In this document: in pieces, positions 1 through 7,337 of the stretch | Numbering within the stretch: the stretch's first letter is position 1 | Layout of the letters: each line of letters starts with the position of its first letter | Assembly: GCA_040905025.1 (NCBI GenBank) | Contig: JBBDSJ010000119.1 | Span: forward strand, 1 to 19,167 | Source of the DNA: JBBDSJ01 sp040905025 | Lineage (GTDB): Bacteria; Pseudomonadota; Gammaproteobacteria; Methylohalomonadales; Methylohalomonadaceae | DNA length: 19,167 nucleotides | Direction: 5' to 3' | Program-made: the position numbers and the translations under genes | The notes under the pieces: generated by a model | Databases searched by the model: none | Seen by the model: the letters and a program-made list of their open reading frames with translations, nothing else | What the model was told of the DNA's origin: nothing

Positions 1-200
1 GGCGAATAGAGTGGGAAATATATGATTAGCTGCGCCCGTAGCGATATCAAACCGTATAATATATTCGCTAAAGCAAGCTCCTACGGGTGATGAATGTGCT
101 AATGATCTTCTGTAGGAGCCCGGCTTTGCCGGGCGAATAGATAAGGAAACTATGATTAGCTGCGCCCGTAGCGATCATCAAACCGCACAATGTCATCTTC
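1..200. repeat. 131-bp-period tandem duplication of the manC 3' end
   Basis: Bases 1-62 and 132-194 are two copies of the same stretch: ggcgaatag, a short purine-rich spacer, then the last codons and stop of manC. The right copy is the real manC end. The left copy lacks bases within the codons for the final Arg-Phe-Asp-Asp-Arg, so it is a dead fragment. A REP-like hairpin lies between them. This is seen directly; it suggests a tandem duplication whose left end lies outside the window. Confidence 0.75.
62..138. repeat. REP-like palindromic doublet
   Basis: Bases 112-137 read gtaggagc, then a perfect hairpin cccggc-ttt-gccggg, then gcgaa. An inverted, decayed partner at 62-84 (tattcgctaaagc..gctcctac) gives a head-to-head pair. 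The form fits REP/BIME elements found between genes in many gammaproteobacteria. There is no T-run on either strand after the hairpin, so it is not called as a terminator. Confidence 0.6.
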
Positions 201-1571
201 GCCCAGATAATCCCCGGACTGGATCTCGATCAGTTCCAGCGGCTCATCACCGGGATTTTCCAGGCAATGCACCTGGCCGATAGGAATATAGGTTGACTGG
301 TTCTTTTCCAGCAGAAAAACGTCGTCACCATTGGTGACTTTCGCGGTGCCGCTGACTACAACCCAATGCTCGGCACGGCGATGATGTTTTTGCAGCGACA
401 GCCGCGCACCCGGGTTCACGGTAATGCGTTTGACTTGGTAACCATTGCCATTGTCAATGGAGTCAAAGTGTCCCCAGGGCCGATAAACCTGCCGATGATT
501 TAAAGGCTCAGTGCGTCCGAGAGCATTAAGTTGTTCCACCAGTTGCTTGACGTTTTTCACCTGCTCGCGTGTCGCTACCAGTACAGCATCCCTGGTTTCT
601 ATAACGATCAAATCCCTGATACCTATCGCGGCGACCAGCCGGCTTTCTGCATACAGCAGGGAATCACTGCTATCCAGACTCACGACATCACCTGACACGG
701 AATTGCCGTCGGCATCCTTGGCCGTAATATTCATGAATGCTGACCACGAACCAATATCACTCCAGCCCGCATCCAGCGACACCATGGCTGCATTCTGTGT
801 CTTTTCCATCACAGCATAATCGATGGAATTTGCCGGGCACTGTAAAAATGCATCGCGGTCAACACGAATAAAATCCATATCGCGACTGCAACCGGTATAG
901 GCTTGCCGGCATGACGCCAGCATGGCTGGCTGGAATGCTTGCAGTTCATTCAAATAGTCACTGGCCCGGAACATGAACATGCCACTGTTCCAGAAATAAT
1001 CGCCACTCGCCAGATAAGCTGAAGCTGTTGCGCTGTCGGGCTTTTCGACAAACGCGGCGACCGAATAACAGTCTGGTGCCAATGTCTCGCCGCGCTTGAT
1101 ATAACCATAACCGGTTTCAGGACTGACAGGCACGATGCCAAAAGTTACCAGCTTGCCGGCGTTAACCAGCTCCAGGGCCTTGTCTATAGCTGCATGAAAT
1201 GCCGGGATATTTTCAATGCGATGATCAGCGGCCATGACCAGTAGAACCGGATCATCATTGTTAGCTGTTGCATGAAGCGCAGCCAGGGCAATGGCCGGCG
1301 CGGTATTTCTGCCTTCCGGCTCAAGGATTAATGATGCATCCGTGCATTTCAGCTGGCGTAGTTGTTCCGCTGCCAGAAAGCGATGTTCTTCATTGCAAAT
1401 CAGGCAAGGTGGTAAATAAGTTAACCCGTCCAGGCGCGACAGCGTTTGCTGCAGCATGGTTTGTTCACCAAACAGCTTTAAAAATTGCTTTGGCCGTAAT
1501 TGACGTGACAATGGCCATAAACGTGTACCGGAACCACCGGCCATGATGACGGGTAAAAAGTGTTTAGCCAT
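156..1571 (-). CDS. manC: mannose-1-phosphate guanylyltransferase / mannose-6-phosphate isomerase
   Basis: Bifunctional type II phosphomannose isomerase/GDP-mannose pyrophosphorylase (AlgA/ManC/CpsB family), cytoplasmic, 471 aa, the normal length. It forms GDP-mannose from mannose-1-phosphate and GTP, and may also interconvert fructose-6-P and mannose-6-P. Seen in the sequence: nucleotide-binding signature GGSGTRLWPLSR at 12-23 followed by PKQF at 27-30, GRNTAPAIALAA from 87, AADH at 114-117, PETGYGYI at 151-158, FVEKP at 174-178 and WNSGMF at 194-199. The last roughly 110 residues form the cupin domain with the His-rich LQKHHRRAEHW stretch. GDP-mannose is the substrate of gmd in the same cluster, so the likely job is precursor supply for a fucosylated polysaccharide. 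No strong Shine-Dalgarno precedes the ATG. No phosphomannomutase gene is in the window. The gap to fcl (about 790 bp) holds repeats, so this may not be one tight transcript. Confidence 0.96.
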   Translation of the reverse strand: MAKHFLPVIMAGGSGTRLWPLSRQLRPKQFLKLFGEQTMLQQTLSRLDGLTYLPPCLICNEEHRFLAAEQLRQLKCTDASLILEPEGRNTAPAIALAALHATANNDDPVLLVMAADHRIENIPAFHAAIDKALELVNAGKLVTFGIVPVSPETGYGYIKRGETLAPDCYSVAAFVEKPDSATASAYLASGDYFWNSGMFMFRASDYLNELQAFQPAMLASCRQAYTGCSRDMDFIRVDRDAFLQCPANSIDYAVMEKTQNAAMVSLDAGWSDIGSWSAFMNITAKDADGNSVSGDVVSLDSSDSLLYAESRLVAAIGIRDLIVIETRDAVLVATREQVKNVKQLVEQLNALGRTEPLNHRQVYRPWGHFDSIDNGNGYQVKRITVNPGARLSLQKHHRRAEHWVVVSGTAKVTNGDDVFLLEKNQSTYIPIGQVHCLENPGDEPLELIEIQSGDYLGEDDIVRFDDRYGRS

Positions 1572-1611
1572 ATGCTTTATTCTGTCTGCATGGTTACTGT
1601 AAAAATATATA

Positions 1612-1838
1612 CGGCTTTAGATTGCCGCGGTCGGCCAGGGCCTTGCTTGCAATGACTAAAAATGTCATCCCGAGCGAACGTAGTGAGCCGAGGGATCTTG
1701 CTGTTATATAAAGCCAGGATTTCTCCGCTACGTGCCTGACGGCACTCCGGTCGAAATGACAAAAGGGTGTCATTGCGAGGGCAGCGAAGCAATCCGGCTT
1801 TAGATTGCCGCGGTCGGCCAAGGCCTCCCTCGCAATGA
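1612..1838. repeat. dispersed intergenic repeat cluster (FDRSAVRH type)
   Basis: A 26-bp block starting cggctttagattgccgcggt occurs at 1612 and again at 1795. Between them are tgtcatcccgagcgaacgtag (from 1663) and a block ending ggtcgaaatgaca (near 1761), the inward-facing ends typical of a widespread bacterial intergenic repeat. Its spurious translation reads FDRSAVRH. The unit at 1771-1838 starts with cattgcgaggg and ends with its near inverse ccctcgcaatga, so it can fold. ORFs here are by-products of the repeat and are not called as genes. Confidence 0.7.
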
Positions 1839-1978
1839 ACTGTCCGGCCTGCGTAAGGACAGAGCGAGGCGGCCCTCATTGCGAACAGTCTCGAACGACT
1901 CATGACTCACTCGGCCTGCTTCCTCGCTCCTGGCTCAACAGTAATATCCTATGACCGATGAGTTGGTTCAAGCATAGG

Positions 1979-2340
1979 ATGATTTGAAGTGATCTCAAAA
2001 TGTTGTGCCTTCCCCCTTCCAGGGGGAAGGTTAGAGCCTGTCCCGGCAGGGCGTAAGCCGGGAATGGGGGTCAACTATAACACTTGAAAATAAATTAAAT
2101 TATTTTGATAAAGCGTTACCCCTCCCCCTAACCCCCTCCCCGGAGGGGAGGGGGAATCCAGTATATTCAGGACCGTCGATAAAAAAACTCTCCAAAATGA
2201 TTTGAAGTGATCTCAAAATGTTGTGCCTTCCCCCTTCCAGGGGGAAGGTTAGGATGGGGGGTAAACTATAACACCTGAAAATAAATTAAATTATTCTGAT
2301 AAAGCGTTACCCCTCCCCTGAGAGGAGGGGGAATCCTGTT
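1979..2340. repeat. tandem duplication of a C/G-run hairpin unit
   Basis: Two imperfect copies, 1979-2163 and 2197-2340. Each starts atgatttgaagtgatctc, contains the hairpin ccttccccc-ttcca-gggggaagg, continues with an AT-rich block (ataaattaaattatt) and ends with ccctcccc/ggagggg runs. The second copy has lost part of the middle. The hairpins could end transcripts running either way between fcl and manC, but no clean T-run follows. No gene is seen in 1839-2364. Confidence 0.7.
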
Positions 2341-2364
2341 TTTAAGACCGCTTGTAATCCATAG

Positions 2365-3342
2365 TCAGCTCCGGAAATCCTTCTGGTGTTGAACAAACCA
2401 GTCATAGGTACTACGCAGGCCATCCTCAAGACTGATGGCAGGTGACCAGCCCAGCCGTTGCAGGCGTGATATATCCAGCAACTTGCGCGGTGCGCCATCA
2501 GGTTTGCTGCTGTCAAAGTTCAGCCGGCCGGTAAAGCCGGTAACCCGGGCCATAAGACCGGCAAGTTCACGAATACTCAGATCAACACCGTTGCCTACAT
2601 TCACATGTGACAGCATCGGTTGAGTTTGCGCCTGGTAGGCAGCTTTATCCAGTTCGCACAGATACACACACGCAGCCGCCATATCATCCACATGCAGGAA
2701 TTCCCGGCGTGGTTTGCCGCTGCCCCAGACGACGACTTCGTCTGAGTTATTGGCTACTGCTTCATGAAAACGCCGCATCAATGCTGGTATAACATGCGAG
2801 TTGTCCGGATGAAAATTGTCATTAGGCCCGTATAAATTCGTGGGCATGGCGCTGCGGTAGTCTCTGCCATACTGGCGATTATAGCTTTCGCATAATTTGA
2901 TACCGGCGATTTTGGCAATGGCATAGGGTTCGTTGGTTGGCTCCAGACTGCCCTGCAGCAAGGCTTCTTCGGGTATGGGCTGCGGGCTCAGTCTGGGATA
3001 GATGCAGGAAGAACCAAGAAACAGCAGCTTGTTAATATCGGCCTGATGTGCCGCATGAATGATATTGGCAGCGATTATTAAATTTGTATAAATGAACTCA
3101 GCGGGATAAGTATTGTTGGCATGAATGCCACCGACTTTGGCGGCTGCCAGATAGATGGTGTCGATTTTGTTGGCCTGGAAAAATTCAGTAACGTCAGCCT
3201 GGCAACCCAGATCCAGTTCGGCGCGTGTACGCGTGATGATGTTCTGATAGCCGAGTGTTTCGAGTCGCCGGACAATGGCAGAGCCGGCCATGCCGGCATG
3301 ACCGGCAACGAAAACAGGCTTATCTTTTTCTGAGATAGACAT
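2365..3342 (-). CDS. fcl: GDP-L-fucose synthase
   Basis: Epimerase/reductase (WcaG/Fcl, extended short-chain dehydrogenase family) that turns GDP-4-keto-6-deoxy-mannose into GDP-L-fucose with NADPH, in the cytoplasm. Length 325 aa, as usual. Seen: Rossmann motif G14-H-A-G17-M-A-G20, LAAAKVGGI at 65-73, FLGSSCIYPR at 108-117 carrying the catalytic serine region, and the Y140-A-I-A-K144 catalytic Tyr/Lys pair. It follows gmd by about 480 bp of repeats and is the next step of the same pathway. No clear Shine-Dalgarno is visible before the ATG at 3342; it is chosen because the Rossmann fold starts at residue 9, the family's normal spacing. Confidence 0.96.
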   Translation of the reverse strand: MSISEKDKPVFVAGHAGMAGSAIVRRLETLGYQNIITRTRAELDLGCQADVTEFFQANKIDTIYLAAAKVGGIHANNTYPAEFIYTNLIIAANIIHAAHQADINKLLFLGSSCIYPRLSPQPIPEEALLQGSLEPTNEPYAIAKIAGIKLCESYNRQYGRDYRSAMPTNLYGPNDNFHPDNSHVIPALMRRFHEAVANNSDEVVVWGSGKPRREFLHVDDMAAACVYLCELDKAAYQAQTQPMLSHVNVGNGVDLSIRELAGLMARVTGFTGRLNFDSSKPDGAPRKLLDISRLQRLGWSPAISLEDGLRSTYDWFVQHQKDFRS

Positions 3343-3427
3343 GCTGTAGTGGTCTGTTAGTGCTTATAAAGATGTTTTCGGTAACTGGCAAACATTACAT
3401 TGGAATGAAATCCGACACTGTCGTTTC

Positions 3428-3790
3428 GACTGAGGAGCATTAGCGTCGAATGGAGAAATCTTATTCATCAGCAATCCAGATCCCTCGACTCGTTTCACTC
3501 GTTCGGGATGACAATAAAAGGCTCGGCCAGGATGACAATAAAAGGCTCGGCCAGGATGACACAAATTACTGTCATTTCGACCGGAACGCGCCAGCGTGTA
3601 GTGGAAATCCTTGCTGTTCCAGATCCCTCCGTTCGCTACGCGATCGCCATGGACGGTGGAAGTGCAGGTCATGCAGGAGTAATGACCTGCCTCGGTCGGG
3701 ATGACAATAAAGGGCTCGGCCTGGATAAGGACTGTCATTTCGACTGGAGTGCCGTCAGGCACGCAATGGAGAAATCCTGTAGCCAGCTTT
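3428..3790. repeat. dispersed intergenic repeats with a 24-bp tandem unit
   Basis: Same repeat family as at 1612-1838: tgtcatttcgac starts occur near 3571 and 3735 and gatccctcgactcg-type ends near 3479 and 3620. Inside it, a 24-bp unit starting ggatgacaataaaaggctcg is present twice head to tail (3506-3529, 3530-3553), followed by the start of a third (3554), with a diverged copy at 3698. All six frames give open stretches here, but they encode only the repeat and are not called. Confidence 0.75.
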
Positions 3791-3824
3791 CCATCCCGGT
3801 TGTCCAGTGTCATCGTATTCAGAA

Positions 3825-4943
3825 TCAACTCTCCCGCGTCAGCCGGATATCATAACCATGCTGTTTCAACAGCGCGTGACGTTTGGCTTCTTCCAGATCG
3901 CAGGTGATCATTTCCTGAATGAGCGTTTCAATCGATATCTCCGGTACCCAACCCAGCTTCTCACGCGCGTGGCTGGCATCACCGAGCAGTGTTTCCACTT
4001 CAGCCGGGCGAAAATAACGTGGATCAATTCGCACAATCACAGTACCCGGTTTGACGGCAGGTGCCTTGTTACCGTTGACAGCGGTTACAGTCACTATCTC
4101 ATCGACACCTTCGCCGGAAAACTCAAGCTCGATTCCAAGCTCGAATGCAGCCCGCTTCAGGAATTCCCGCACGGAATACTGGGCACCGGTGGCGATAACA
4201 AAATCTTCCGGCTGTTCCTGTTGCAGCATCAGCCACTGCATGCGCACATAATCACGCGCATGCCCCCAGTCACGCAGGGCATCGATATTGCCGAGATACA
4301 AACAGGATTCCAGCCCCTGGGCAATATGGCTCAGGCCGCGGGTAATTTTGCGGGTGACAAATGTTTCACCACGGCGCGGAGATTCATGGTTGAATAAAAT
4401 GCCATTACAGGCATAAAAGTTGTAGGCCTCACGATAATTGACCGTAATCCAGTAGGCATAAAGCTTGGCGGCAGCGTACGGCGAGCGCGGATAAAACGGC
4501 GTGGTTTCCCGCTGCGGACTTTCCTGTACCAGACCATAAAGCTCCGAACTGGAGGCCTGATAAAATCGTGTTTTCTTTTCCAGCCCCAATAACCGCATCG
4601 CTTCCAGCAAACGCAGTGTGCCCATGGCATCGACATCGGCGGTGTATTCCGGCGATTCGAAACTGACGGCGACATGTGATTGCGCCCCCAGATTGTAGAT
4701 TTCATCCGGCTGGACTTCCTGCACAATACGGATCAGATTCGACGCGTCAGTCAAATCACCATAGTGAAGAATAAAATCCCGGTTATCGATATGCGGATCC
4801 TGATACAGATGATCCACGCGTTCAGTATTAAAAGACGATGAACGCCGCTTGATGCCGTGAACCTCATAATCTTTCTCGAGCAAGAACTCGGCCAGATACG
4901 AACCATCCTGACCGGTAATGCCGGTTATTAATGCTTTTTTCAT
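3825..4943 (-). CDS. gmd: GDP-mannose 4,6-dehydratase
   Basis: First committed step to GDP-L-fucose: GDP-mannose to GDP-4-keto-6-deoxymannose, NADP-dependent, cytoplasmic. Length 372 aa matches the family. Seen: Rossmann GITGQDG at 8-14, the NADP-discriminating KRRSSSFNT at 32-40, LGAQSHVAVSF at 85-95, catalytic SSSEL at 131-135, and Y156-A-A-A-K160. It starts 19 bp after the stop of the fucosyltransferase gene upstream on the same strand, so the two are very likely co-transcribed. The product could also feed GDP-D-rhamnose or GDP-perosamine, but the neighbouring fcl and GT10 point to fucose. Confidence 0.97.
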   Translation of the reverse strand: MKKALITGITGQDGSYLAEFLLEKDYEVHGIKRRSSSFNTERVDHLYQDPHIDNRDFILHYGDLTDASNLIRIVQEVQPDEIYNLGAQSHVAVSFESPEYTADVDAMGTLRLLEAMRLLGLEKKTRFYQASSSELYGLVQESPQRETTPFYPRSPYAAAKLYAYWITVNYREAYNFYACNGILFNHESPRRGETFVTRKITRGLSHIAQGLESCLYLGNIDALRDWGHARDYVRMQWLMLQQEQPEDFVIATGAQYSVREFLKRAAFELGIELEFSGEGVDEIVTVTAVNGNKAPAVKPGTVIVRIDPRYFRPAEVETLLGDASHAREKLGWVPEISIETLIQEMITCDLEEAKRHALLKQHGYDIRLTRES

Positions 4944-4962
4944 TTCATCTTGATCCGGATTG

Positions 4963-6036
4963 TCAGCTTGCTAAATAAGGTCGTATCACCTGCGACCAGA
5001 ATGATCTGGCTTTTACATGGGCTTTCTCGCCAATTGTTTCCAGCCGGGCCGGAAACGAACGCCGTCGAATTTCGTGCCGGCTGAGCAGGAAGTCCTGCTG
5101 CGTCGCACGACATTGCGGCTTGCCTGATGCAATAATTTTATCTGTCATCGCAAACAGATGATATTCTTCAAGTACTCGTCGCCGCGCTTCCTTGATAGCA
5201 TCCAGTCGCTTTTCCCAGGCATTGTCACGTATAAGTTTCTTGAGACATTCTGCCGCCGATTCCGGATCATTCAGCTCAATCAAGACTATGCTTTCCTCAG
5301 GGAAATAGTCATAAATGTTGGGCGCACCATAGTAAACCGGCAAGGCCATGCCAAGAAAAACGTCGATCAACTTTTCACTAAAGTGATGCGGCGCACGATG
5401 ATTTTCAATGGCTATATGGTATTTGTAGTCGGCGATGGCATCAGCCTTTTCCTGAACCGGCCGGATGCCGCGACCAAATATCTTAAGTTCAGGCAGCAAT
5501 GTTTTCAATCGCATGGTGAAATCATAACGTCGCTTGTGCTGTGTCAACGGGCTGCGCTTGGTAGAGCAAATTGTAGAAGCATTGTGCGTTTTGATCAGCA
5601 GCGGGTTATTTACAAGATAATCGTAAGAACTGCGCTCATCGAAAGCATAGTGCCACGCCATACCTGATTGTGAACGCACTGTGTTTGGATGATTAATAGC
5701 CCAGTTTTCCTGACTGGTGAGCACAGTGCCAAATTGAGATAGAAAACGGCGACCGTAATGTTTTACGCTGGTGGGTTCAGAAGTTGCCAGAATAGTTTTG
5801 TCTTTATGACAAGCCAGTATTTCTGTCTGGTGGGCAGCAGGTAGATCCTCATAGACAAGCAGCCAGTCATATTCACGTTCATCGGGGTCAAAGCTGAAAT
5901 GACAGTTGTTCCAGTGCTCACCACTACCGGGTAAACGCTTGCGCCACTCTGATTCACCATGTTCAAGCACACACTTGGTCAGGAATTTGACCCGAACATA
6001 TTTATCCGGGCTTTTATGCCGGGTTTGGCTTGTCAT
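4963..6036 (-). CDS. glycosyltransferase family 10 (putative alpha-1,3/4-fucosyltransferase)
   Basis: 357 aa, predicted to use GDP-L-fucose to fucosylate an O-antigen or capsule unit on the cytoplasmic side of the membrane. The GT10 donor-binding block is clear: YKYHIAIEN at 204-212, then FSEKL at 219-223 and LPVYYGAPNIYDYFP at 232-246, the pattern conserved from bacterial to animal alpha-1,3-fucosyltransferases. An SEP-V-KHYG segment at 86-95 also fits bacterial members. No signal peptide or membrane segment is seen; the basic C-terminus (RRRSF..ARLETIGEKAHVKARSFW) could sit on the membrane. It is first in the minus-strand cluster, directly before gmd, so donor synthesis and use are linked. 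Linkage and acceptor cannot be read from the sequence. The ATG at 6036 has no obvious Shine-Dalgarno. Confidence 0.88.
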   Translation of the reverse strand: MTSQTRHKSPDKYVRVKFLTKCVLEHGESEWRKRLPGSGEHWNNCHFSFDPDEREYDWLLVYEDLPAAHQTEILACHKDKTILATSEPTSVKHYGRRFLSQFGTVLTSQENWAINHPNTVRSQSGMAWHYAFDERSSYDYLVNNPLLIKTHNASTICSTKRSPLTQHKRRYDFTMRLKTLLPELKIFGRGIRPVQEKADAIADYKYHIAIENHRAPHHFSEKLIDVFLGMALPVYYGAPNIYDYFPEESIVLIELNDPESAAECLKKLIRDNAWEKRLDAIKEARRRVLEEYHLFAMTDKIIASGKPQCRATQQDFLLSRHEIRRRSFPARLETIGEKAHVKARSFWSQVIRPYLAS

Positions 6037-6145
6037 GGGATTTTATTTGCAAACCCGCAGTGTCGCTTTCATGTGCAGAGACTCAGGTGGGGTCGTTGAG
6101 TACTGGTGATACTCATGGCCATGTTGCGAACCTGGAGTATAAAAT

Positions 6146-6192
6146 TGGTGGGCGATAGTGGGATCGAACCACTGACCCCTGCCGTGTGAAGG
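6146..6192 (-). pseudogene. 3' half of a tRNA-Val (left attachment-site remnant)
   Basis: On the minus strand this matches the intact tRNA-Val at 13708-13782 from the anticodon loop (TTCACAC) to CCA: anticodon-stem 3' side, variable loop, a fully paired T arm and ATCGCCCACCA. The D arm and 5' acceptor strand are missing, so it cannot be a working tRNA. Its T stem is AGTGG/CCACT where the intact gene has GTTGG/CCAAC: both sides of the stem change together. Same orientation as the intact gene, about 7.6 kb away, as expected for the far end of an element that integrated into a tRNA 3' end. Confidence 0.85.
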
Positions 6193-6520
6193 TTGGAAAC
6201 CATCGCCTCGGAAACCGCATTCTAATCGGAAACTGCTTTAAAAAAAACCACTTACCCGTCGTCGGTCAGTTCATTGCCCGTGCTATCACTGACTGGCTGG
6301 CTTTGAGACGCGAAAATGATGTCACACCGCCGTGGTAAATTTTTACCAGTTTGTCGCCGCCCATCACCGGTATTCGATGACGCTAGCCGCTACCGAGGCA
6401 TAGCGTTCCGGTGGCCACCGCGGCGGCCACTGCCATGGCAGGATCGGTCTATAGACACCCGTCACCTAAGCCGGCTCGATGATTGGCAAGAGAAGTGATC
6501 TGAATTATTTATAAAAATAG
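6193..6520. other. left island margin, no recognisable gene
   Basis: About 330 bp between the tRNA fragment and the abiE promoter. Short open frames exist on both strands but none has a ribosome site plus a recognisable product. A palindrome-rich GC stretch (ggtggccacc within 6411-6430) stands out. By position this would be the arm of the attachment site and eroded sequence. Confidence 0.5.
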
Positions 6521-6527
6521 AATTAAT

Positions 6528-6609
6528 CGTAGTCAAACTACGGTTTATGTAATTAAAATAAACTTGATCTTTATTTGAAAAATAAGTATAAGTCGTAGTA
6601 TGGTTACGA
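6528..6609 (+). promoter_or_regulatory. abiE promoter with two inverted repeats
   Basis: A -35-like TTGATC (6564-6569) and -10-like TATAAG (6587-6592) are separated by exactly 17 bp. Transcription would start at about 6599-6600, that is at the antitoxin ATG itself. Inverted repeat 1 is CGTAGT-caa-ACTACG (6528-6542), upstream of the -35. Inverted repeat 2 is TCGTA-7 nt-TACGA (6593-6609), over the start site, and it reuses the same CGTAGT half-site. AbiEi proteins are known to repress their own operon by binding two inverted repeats in the promoter, which fits. Confidence 0.6.
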
Positions 6610-7337
6610 TAAAACCTAGTAAACTAAAAATCCTCTATACCCACTTGGCCCCGGGGTCGCCCTTGATTGCAGAAGACCTGACAGCATTGGGTATCTCGGC
6701 AGATCTTGCTGTTCACTACGTGCGAGCCGGGTGGTTGATACGTCTGGCGCGAGGCGTTTACTGTCGGCCAAACGACGAGCTTAAGTTGTACCCCAGCCTC
6801 CTCCTGTTACAGCGCAAACTCGCAGGACTTCACGTTGGCGGTAAGTCGGCACTCGATTGGTATGGTGTACGCCAGTACGTCTCACAACAGCCGATATTAC
6901 ACCTGTATGGTTGGGCTGATGGCCATTTGCCGGATTGGTTCACCGAACGCTTTCCAGCCCAGTATCATCGCAAACGCTTGTTCGATGAGTGCCCCGAGGA
7001 CTTGCTGCATGCCATGCCCTTTGAGAAACGGGAGGGGGCGCCGCAGGTCTCGTTGCCGGAGAGAGCGCTGTTGGAACTGCTGAGCGAAGTCGGTGTGCGC
7101 CAGCCTTTGCAGGAAGCCCGCGAACTCGTCGAAAGTACCTACAACCTGCAGGTCAACAGGCTGCGTGATCTGTTGCAGCGCTGTACCAGTGTCAAGACAG
7201 TAAGGCTTTGCCTCCAACTGGGCCGCGAGGGGGCATTGCCATGGGCCGATAAACTCGATCCGGACACATTGCCGACCGGCAGTGACCGGCCCTGGGTTTC
7301 CAATTCCGCTGAGGGGCTGTTGGTGCTCAAACCATGA
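6600..7337 (+). CDS. abiEi: AbiEi-family antitoxin and transcriptional repressor (type IV)
   Basis: 245 aa. N-terminal winged-helix domain (about 1-60, ending in the family-typical RLARGVYCRP at 48-57) that binds DNA, and a C-terminal AbiEi_3-like domain (about 75-245) with LHVGGKSALDWYGV from 77, SLPERALLELLSEVG near 150 and a final block around LGREGALPWADKLD. In this family the N-terminal part represses the operon and the C-terminal part counters the toxin without a stable toxin complex (type IV). The gene overlaps abiEii by 4 bp (ATGA), so translation is coupled. No Shine-Dalgarno precedes the ATG, which sits at the predicted transcription start. Probably phage defence or stabilisation of the island. 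Confidence 0.93.
   Translation: MVTIKPSKLKILYTHLAPGSPLIAEDLTALGISADLAVHYVRAGWLIRLARGVYCRPNDELKLYPSLLLLQRKLAGLHVGGKSALDWYGVRQYVSQQPILHLYGWADGHLPDWFTERFPAQYHRKRLFDECPEDLLHAMPFEKREGAPQVSLPERALLELLSEVGVRQPLQEARELVESTYNLQVNRLRDLLQRCTSVKTVRLCLQLGREGALPWADKLDPDTLPTGSDRPWVSNSAEGLLVLKP

Noticed and set aside
121..136. Hairpin after manC as an intrinsic terminator
   Set aside because: No T-run on the 3' side on either strand; it fits a REP-like repeat better.
1577..1903. Overlapping open frames with FDRSAVRH-like and LADRGNLK-like peptides
   Set aside because: They translate a dispersed intergenic repeat; the same peptides recur in several frames and no ribosome site or domain is present.
3506..3577. 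Head-to-tail 24-bp repeats as a CRISPR array
   Set aside because: The copies abut with no spacers, and no cas genes are present.
3364..3907. Open frames on both strands between fcl and gmd
   Set aside because: Same repeat family; peptides such as MTIKGSARMTIKGSARM come from the 24-bp tandem unit.
6146..6240. A second functional tRNA-Val gene
   Set aside because: The 5' acceptor strand, D arm and 5' side of the anticodon stem are absent.
6195..6520. Possible transposase relic on the minus strand (GGDKLVKIYHGG-like peptide)
   Set aside because: Too short and too vague to assign; no inverted repeats or catalytic motif seen.
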